DNA of 17,862 nucleotides from Actinomycetota bacterium (GTDB lineage Bacteria; Actinomycetota; Thermoleophilia; Gaiellales; Gaiellaceae): assembly GCA_013812265.1 (NCBI GenBank), contig JACCTQ010000061.1, forward strand, positions 1-17,862, in the 5' to 3' direction. Position 1 is the first letter of the stretch. Every line of letters begins with the position of its first letter. Made by a program: the position numbers and the translations under genes. The notes beneath the pieces were generated by a model. The model ran no database searches. It was given only the letters and a program-made list of their open reading frames with translations, and had not been told where the DNA came from. Shown in pieces: positions 14,306 to 17,862 of the stretch.

Positions 14306-16153
14306 CTAGCCGCGGCCCGCCTTGTGGAGCTGCGCGTAGATGCGCCGGGCCGTCTTCGCGGGGAGGTCCGGCACGCCCTCCAGCTCTTCCTGGGACGCTG
14401 CCAAGAACCGCTCGGCAGAGCCGAAGTGGCGCAGGAGCGCACGGCGCCTCGCGGGGCCGACACCCGCGAGGGTGTCGAAGATCGACTCGCGCGAGCGCGC
14501 GTCACGCCGCTGGCGATGGAACCCGAGCGCGAAGCGGTGAGCCTCGTCACGGATCCGCTGCAGCAGCTGCAGGCCCGCCGAGCTGTGGTCGAGGAGGATC
14601 GGCTCGGCCCGGTCGGGGACGAAGACCTCCTCCTCCCGCTTCGCGAGCGCTATGACCGCGACGCGCGGTAGATCGAAAGCTTGCATGGCAGCGAGCGCGG
14701 CCGAGAGCTGCCCTTTCCCGCCGTCGATGACGACCAGGTTCGGCAGGACTGCGAAGCCTTCGTCGTACGCGCGCGCGGCTGCGTCGCGCTGGCGAGCGAA
14801 GCGTCGCGACACGACCTCCCCCATGGCCGCGAAATCGTCCTGCCCTTCGATGCCCCGCACGCCGAACTTGCGGTAATGCGCCTTTTTCGGCGCGGCGTCC
14901 TGGAAGACGACCATGGACCCGACCGGCGACTCGGCCTGGATGTTCGAGATGTCGTAGCACTCGATCCGGATCGGCAGACTCTCGAGGTTCAGCGCCTCAC
15001 GCAGCTCCTCGAGGGCCGAAAGCCGGCGCACGCGTTTGCCCTCGCTCTGGATCACCTCCGACTCGAGCGCGAGCCGAGCGTTCTGCGCGGCGAGCTCCTG
15101 CAGTCGCCGTTTCTCGCCCCGCGCCGGCGCACGCACCTCCACCCGAGATCCGCGGCGCTCGGAGAGGAACTGCTCGAGCGCTTCCGTGTCGCCCACGGGC
15201 GGGACGATGATCTGGGGTGGAATGCTCGGCGACGACCCGTAGTACTCGAGGCAGAATGCCTCGAGTAGGCCGGCGTCGTCCTGTCCGATGACGTTCTCCA
15301 GGTGGAACGTGTACCGGTCGATCAGCCTCCCCTCGCGCAGCGGAAAGACCTGGACCGCCGCTCCGTCGGTGTTCCGCGCCATGCCGATGACGTCGATCGT
15401 CCCGACCGCCCGCTTGTCGGCCGCCTGGCGCTCCGCCAGATGGCGAATCGCGAACAACCGATTGCGGTACCGCGCCGCCTGCTCGAACCGTTCGTGGGCT
15501 GCGGCATCCGCCATCTTTTCCTCGAGCTCGCGCACGATCGGGCGGGTCTCGCCGGAGAGGAACTCCATCACTCGCCCGATCAGCTCCCGGTAGTCCTCCC
15601 TCGAGACGTAGCCGACGCAAGGGGCCAGGCAGCGCTCGATGTGGTAGTCGAGGCACGGGATGCCGGAGTGCCGCCCCGGTCGAGGCCCCTCGCAGGGCCG
15701 GTACTGGAACACGCGATTGAGAACGTCGAGTGTCTCCCGCACCTTTTTCGCGTTCGCGTACGGGCCGAAGTAAACAACTCCGCGGCGGTGCCGCTCCCGC
15801 GTGAACATGACTCGCGGGTATTCGTCGTCCACGGTGACGGCGATGTACGGGAACGACTTGTCGTCGCGCAGGCGGATGTTGAACGGAGGACGGTAGCGCT
15901 TGACGAGGTTCTGTTCCAGGTGGAGCGCCTCCACCTCGGAGCCCGTCACGATCACCTCGACATTGGCGACCCGGGCGACGAGCTGCCCCATGCCGGGCCG
16001 GCCGTCCCCGCCGCGCTGGAAGTAGGAGCGAACACGCGGGCGGAGCGATTTCGCCTTGCCGATGTACAGGACGTCTGCACCGTCGCCCCGGAACAGGTAG
16101 ACGCCCGGCTTCGCCGGGACGGCTTTCAGGGCTCGCTCGACGCGCTCGCGCAT
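14306..16153 (-). CDS. uvrC: Excinuclease ABC subunit C
   Basis: UvrC makes both incisions in nucleotide excision repair after UvrA/UvrB mark the lesion. The 615-residue protein has all parts: the GIY-YIG nuclease (GVYLF at 17-21, LYIGKAKSLRPRVRSYF at about 29-45) for the 3' cut, a CEGPRPGR...CLDYHIERCLAPC cysteine cluster, the UVR motif (ELEEKMADAAAHERFEQAARYRNRL, about residues 205-240) that binds UvrB, the RNase H-like nuclease (IECYDISNIQ near 395, VIDGGKGQL, FVPDRAEPILLDHSS) for the 5' cut, and a C-terminal helix-hairpin-helix pair (LAGVGPARRRALLRHFGS). ATG 16153 has a TACCCT box 8 nt upstream and no ribosome-binding site. In many actinobacteria uvrC heads the uvrC-rapZ-yvcK-whiA cluster; here the next two genes are an unknown and the oppositely oriented pruA. 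Confidence 0.97.
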   Translation of the reverse strand: MRERVERALKAVPAKPGVYLFRGDGADVLYIGKAKSLRPRVRSYFQRGGDGRPGMGQLVARVANVEVIVTGSEVEALHLEQNLVKRYRPPFNIRLRDDKSFPYIAVTVDDEYPRVMFTRERHRRGVVYFGPYANAKKVRETLDVLNRVFQYRPCEGPRPGRHSGIPCLDYHIERCLAPCVGYVSREDYRELIGRVMEFLSGETRPIVRELEEKMADAAAHERFEQAARYRNRLFAIRHLAERQAADKRAVGTIDVIGMARNTDGAAVQVFPLREGRLIDRYTFHLENVIGQDDAGLLEAFCLEYYGSSPSIPPQIIVPPVGDTEALEQFLSERRGSRVEVRAPARGEKRRLQELAAQNARLALESEVIQSEGKRVRRLSALEELREALNLESLPIRIECYDISNIQAESPVGSMVVFQDAAPKKAHYRKFGVRGIEGQDDFAAMGEVVSRRFARQRDAAARAYDEGFAVLPNLVVIDGGKGQLSAALAAMQAFDLPRVAVIALAKREEEVFVPDRAEPILLDHSSAGLQLLQRIRDEAHRFALGFHRQRRDARSRESIFDTLAGVGPARRRALLRHFGSAERFLAASQEELEGVPDLPAKTARRIYAQLHKAGRG

Positions 16154-16161
16154 GTCGACCT

Positions 16162-16167
16162 AGGGTA
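16162..16167 (-). promoter_or_regulatory. Candidate -10 box of uvrC
   Basis: On the minus strand this reads TACCCT, 8 nt before the ATG at 16153; it is the same hexamer as the phosphatase-whiA promoter candidate. A leaderless or nearly leaderless message is implied. Confidence 0.4.
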
Positions 16168-16183
16168 GCCACGGGCCTGCGCG

Positions 16184-16272
16184 GACATGACCCGGGGTCA
16201 GGCGCCTCGGGACCGGCCCGGAGCGGCGTAGCTCCGGCGCATACGCCCCGGGGTTAGGCCCCGGAACATGTC
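16184..16272. repeat. 89-bp palindromic intergenic element (REP/MITE-like candidate)
   Basis: The ends form an inverted repeat with 12 of 14 matches: GACATGACCCGGGG (16184-16197) against the reverse complement of 16259-16272, GACATGTTCCGGGG. Within are a palindrome TGACCC-G-GGGTCA (16188-16200), a perfect central hairpin CCGGAGC/GCTCCGG (16218-16237) and CCCCGGGG (16246-16253). It occupies the gap between divergent uvrC and the GST gene, upstream of the latter. Nested symmetry of this sort is typical of REP/BIME-type dispersed repeats, but a second full copy is not present in this window. Confidence 0.5.
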
Positions 16273-16374
16273 TCGCGTCGCACCTTCCGTCGCAGGAGAT
16301 CCACAGCATCCATCTCACGCGTCGATCCCCGCTCCCGTTAAAGAGACGTGAACATCGCGGAACGAAAGGGGACC

Positions 16375-17028
16375 ATGCCTGACCTGCGCCTGTACGACTA
16401 CGCCGCCTCCGCCAATTGCTACAAGGTGCGCCTACTCCTGGCTCAGCTCGGTCGTCCCTACGAGCGCATCCCGATCGACATCTTCGACGGCGACACGCTG
16501 ACCGACGAGTATGGGCGCATCAATCCTTTCCGCTCGACGCCGGTGCTCGAGCTCGTGCCCGGCGGCTACTTAATCGAGTCGAATGCGATCCTCGTGTACC
16601 TCGCCGGCGAAACGTCCTTGCTGCCGGCCGGAGCAGCACAGCGGTCGGAGGTGGTTCGGTGGCTGATCTACGAGCAGACAGACGTAATGCCCGCCATCGG
16701 CGGCCTGCGCTTCCGGCTCCAGACTGGCCGGCTCAGCCTCCACCACCCCGACGCCGCTCGACGAAAGAAGATTGGTCGACAGGTGCTCGGCATCCTCGAC
16801 GAGCATCTCGCCGGCCGCGACTTCCTCGTCGGCGCCGACTACTCGATCGCCGACATCGCCGTGTACGGCTACGTGCACGTCGCGCATGAAGCCGGTAACG
16901 AGCTGAAGCGCTGGCCTGCCGTCGGGAGATGGCTTCGCCGCGTCGCCGAGCAGCCGCGCTACATCAACGACCTCGAGCCCTATCCGCCAAACGCCCGCGC
17001 CGGCGCCGGCCGGTCGATGTATGCCTAG
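16375..17028 (+). CDS. Glutathione S-transferase family protein
   Basis: This is a cytosolic 217-residue two-domain GST. The thioredoxin-like N-terminal domain has YDYAASANCYKVRLLL, with S12 or C15 as candidate catalytic residue, the cis-proline P56 in FRSTPVLEL, and the gamma-glutamyl-binding ESN (68-70) in YLIESNAILVYLAG. The helical C-terminal domain carries the N-capping box region DYSIADIAVYGYVH, and the chain ends EPYPPNARAGAGRSMYA. Such proteins conjugate or reduce electrophiles with glutathione; most actinobacteria use mycothiol instead, so the true thiol partner is open. ATG 16375 is preferred over a GTG at 16348 because AAAGGGG lies just before it and MPDLRLYDY is the expected N-terminus. 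It is divergent from uvrC across a palindromic region and convergent with the VOC gene (28 bp). Confidence 0.9.
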   Translation: MPDLRLYDYAASANCYKVRLLLAQLGRPYERIPIDIFDGDTLTDEYGRINPFRSTPVLELVPGGYLIESNAILVYLAGETSLLPAGAAQRSEVVRWLIYEQTDVMPAIGGLRFRLQTGRLSLHHPDAARRKKIGRQVLGILDEHLAGRDFLVGADYSIADIAVYGYVHVAHEAGNELKRWPAVGRWLRRVAEQPRYINDLEPYPPNARAGAGRSMYA

Positions 17029-17056
17029 GCGGGTCGCCGGGGGCCGCACTCAGAGC

Positions 17057-17479
17057 TTAGGCCAGATTCTTGCTCCGGAGCTCCGCGATCGCCCGCTCGA
17101 CCTTACCGAGCGGCAGGCCCATGCCTTCCAGGACTCGGCACGACTTCGTGAACTGGATCTGGTCGTACTGGACGACCTGGACACGGTTGTCGAACGGGTC
17201 GTGGAAGTCGAGGCGACGGCCGGGCACGATGTCCACCCCGCCCGCTTCGAGCGCTCGTCGCACCTTCCCCTTGTCGTCGACCACGAGGCCAAAGTGACGC
17301 TCCTCGCCGGAGCCGGGCTCGAAGAGTGCGAGAAACTGGTCGCCCATGTCCACGAAAGCCGCGCCGATCTCACGCTCGCTGACGTGAAGCTCGAACAACC
17401 GCCCGTAGAAGTCGAGCGCCCGCTCCAGGTCGTCCACCTGGAGAGCGACGTGGTTAATGCCGACTAGACGCGGACGCAT
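17057..17479 (-). CDS. VOC (glyoxalase/dioxygenase-fold) superfamily protein
   Basis: This 140-residue protein has the paired beta-alpha-beta-beta-beta modules of the vicinal-oxygen-chelate fold: GINHVALQVDDLERALDFYGRLFE (7-30) with H10, the FVDMGDQFLALFEPG strand pair, RHFGLVVDDKGKVRRALEAGG (61-81) with H62, and the DPFDNRVQVVQY ending (94-105). In many family members the last module has DPDGNRIEL, whose glutamate binds metal; here the equivalent position is Gln/Val, so metal chemistry may be altered. A C-terminal helical tail of about 35 residues (RVLEGMGLPLGKVERAIAELRSKNLA) is added. ATG 17479 has GGGGAGG 8 nt upstream, a good ribosome-binding site. It overlaps the end of the upstream membrane-protein gene by 16 bp and is likely translationally coupled to it. 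The exact substrate is unknown. Confidence 0.88.
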   Translation of the reverse strand: MRPRLVGINHVALQVDDLERALDFYGRLFELHVSEREIGAAFVDMGDQFLALFEPGSGEERHFGLVVDDKGKVRRALEAGGVDIVPGRRLDFHDPFDNRVQVVQYDQIQFTKSCRVLEGMGLPLGKVERAIAELRSKNLA

Positions 17480-17862
17480 GACGTCGACCTCCCCGCGGCG
17501 TCCGTTGCACTCGGCGGCACCTCTTCCCGCACCAGCTGAGGCTCGGCCGAGACAACGAAGGGCGAGCGGCCGAGCAGCGCGAACGACGCTTCAACCGCCG
17601 CGCCGATGCCGAGGGCGAAGGCGAGTGTGCCTATGCCGACGGTGCCACCGAGCGCGAAGCCGATCACCGTGACCGTCGCCTCCAGGACCGTCCGAACGAC
17701 GCCGGCGCGCCGGCGCGTCCGACGGGTGAGAACCAGCATCAGCGAGTCGCGTGCGCCTGCGCCCATGCCCGCGCCGATGTAGACGGCGGTGGCGAGTCCC
17801 ATCAACGCGATTCCGCCCACGAGCAGCCCGGCGCGTGCTCCCACGCCCGCTTTCGCCAGGTC
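17464..17862 (-). CDS. YczE/YitT-like integral membrane protein, C-terminal part (truncated by window edge)
   Basis: The frame is open from the right edge (17862) for 132 codons to TAG at 17466-17464, so the 5' end lies outside. A GTG at 17844 is inside the frame but would leave an unusually short protein. Visible are two long hydrophobic stretches (GLLVGGIALMGLATAVYIGAG and VIGFALGGTVGIGTLAFALG), the pattern YIGAGMGAGARDSLMLVL that marks the YczE family (COG2364), and VVRTVLEATVTV. The full protein is normally about 200-220 residues with five or more membrane spans; its function is not established. A polar tail (VREEVPPSATDAAG) ends it. It overlaps the VOC gene by 16 bp, suggesting an operon. 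Confidence 0.82.
   Translation of the reverse strand, partial: DLAKAGVGARAGLLVGGIALMGLATAVYIGAGMGAGARDSLMLVLTRRTRRRAGVVRTVLEATVTVIGFALGGTVGIGTLAFALGIGAAVEASFALLGRSPFVVSAEPQLVREEVPPSATDAAGRSTSCVRV

Noticed and set aside
14997..16172. Long minus-strand open frame (391 codons) alongside uvrC
   Set aside because: It is an alternate frame of uvrC; the true frame carries every UvrC domain.

Overview
The window looks like a chromosomal segment of a high-GC actinobacterium, most likely of the Thermoleophilia/Gaiellales type. The evidence is very GC-rich coding sequence, abundant GTG and TTG starts, TANNNT promoter boxes almost touching start codons, and an order (uvrC ... whiA-gap-pgk-tpiA) that is a modified form of the classic actinobacterial uvrC-rapZ-yvcK-whiA-gap-pgk-tpiA block. 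The taxonomic call is inference. No tRNA, rRNA, CRISPR array, transposase or phage gene was seen.

Layout. 1-296 (-): 5' part of glpX, fructose-1,6-bisphosphatase class II. 367-1890 (-): argS, divergent from a DUF3467 gene (1908-2207, +) across only 17 bp. 2216-3418 (-): a membrane M48/Ste24-like protease whose start codon interlocks with that of a metallophosphoesterase (3417-4151, +), which is followed by an unknown helical, possibly ferritin-like protein (4173-4682, +). 4783-5376 (-): an ECF sigma factor at the end of a glycolytic cluster read on the minus strand, gap (8669-9685), pgk, tpiA, gpmI. Upstream of gap lie a 331-bp non-coding region, then whiA and an exported purple-acid-phosphatase-like protein. 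11887-13530 (+): pruA, ending in a hairpin and a 153-bp structured inverted-repeat element. 13727-14278 (-): an exported unknown. 14306-16153 (-): uvrC. 16184-16272: a palindromic intergenic element. 16375-17028 (+): a glutathione S-transferase. 17057-17479 (-): a VOC/glyoxalase-fold protein, overlapping the C-terminal half of a YczE-type membrane protein that runs off the right edge.

How the genes work together. gap, pgk, tpiA and gpmI carry glyceraldehyde-3-phosphate through to 2-phosphoglycerate and interconvert the triose phosphates; glpX at the left edge serves gluconeogenesis. The cluster is tightly coupled (stop/start abutment between gap and pgk, overlap between tpiA and gpmI). WhiA, a developmental/cell-division regulator in other actinobacteria, is translationally coupled to the phosphatase instead of to yvcK. 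The remaining genes are housekeeping (argS, uvrC), proline catabolism (pruA) or accessory.

No complete undescribed multi-gene system is evident. The observations most worth a second look are the 153-bp element after pruA, the repeated placement of -10 boxes 6-8 nt before start codons (including a shared two-way -10 between argS and the DUF3467 gene), a possible coupled short ORF between pgk and tpiA, competing G/C-run hairpins upstream of gap, and the absence of rapZ-yvcK from an otherwise conserved block.
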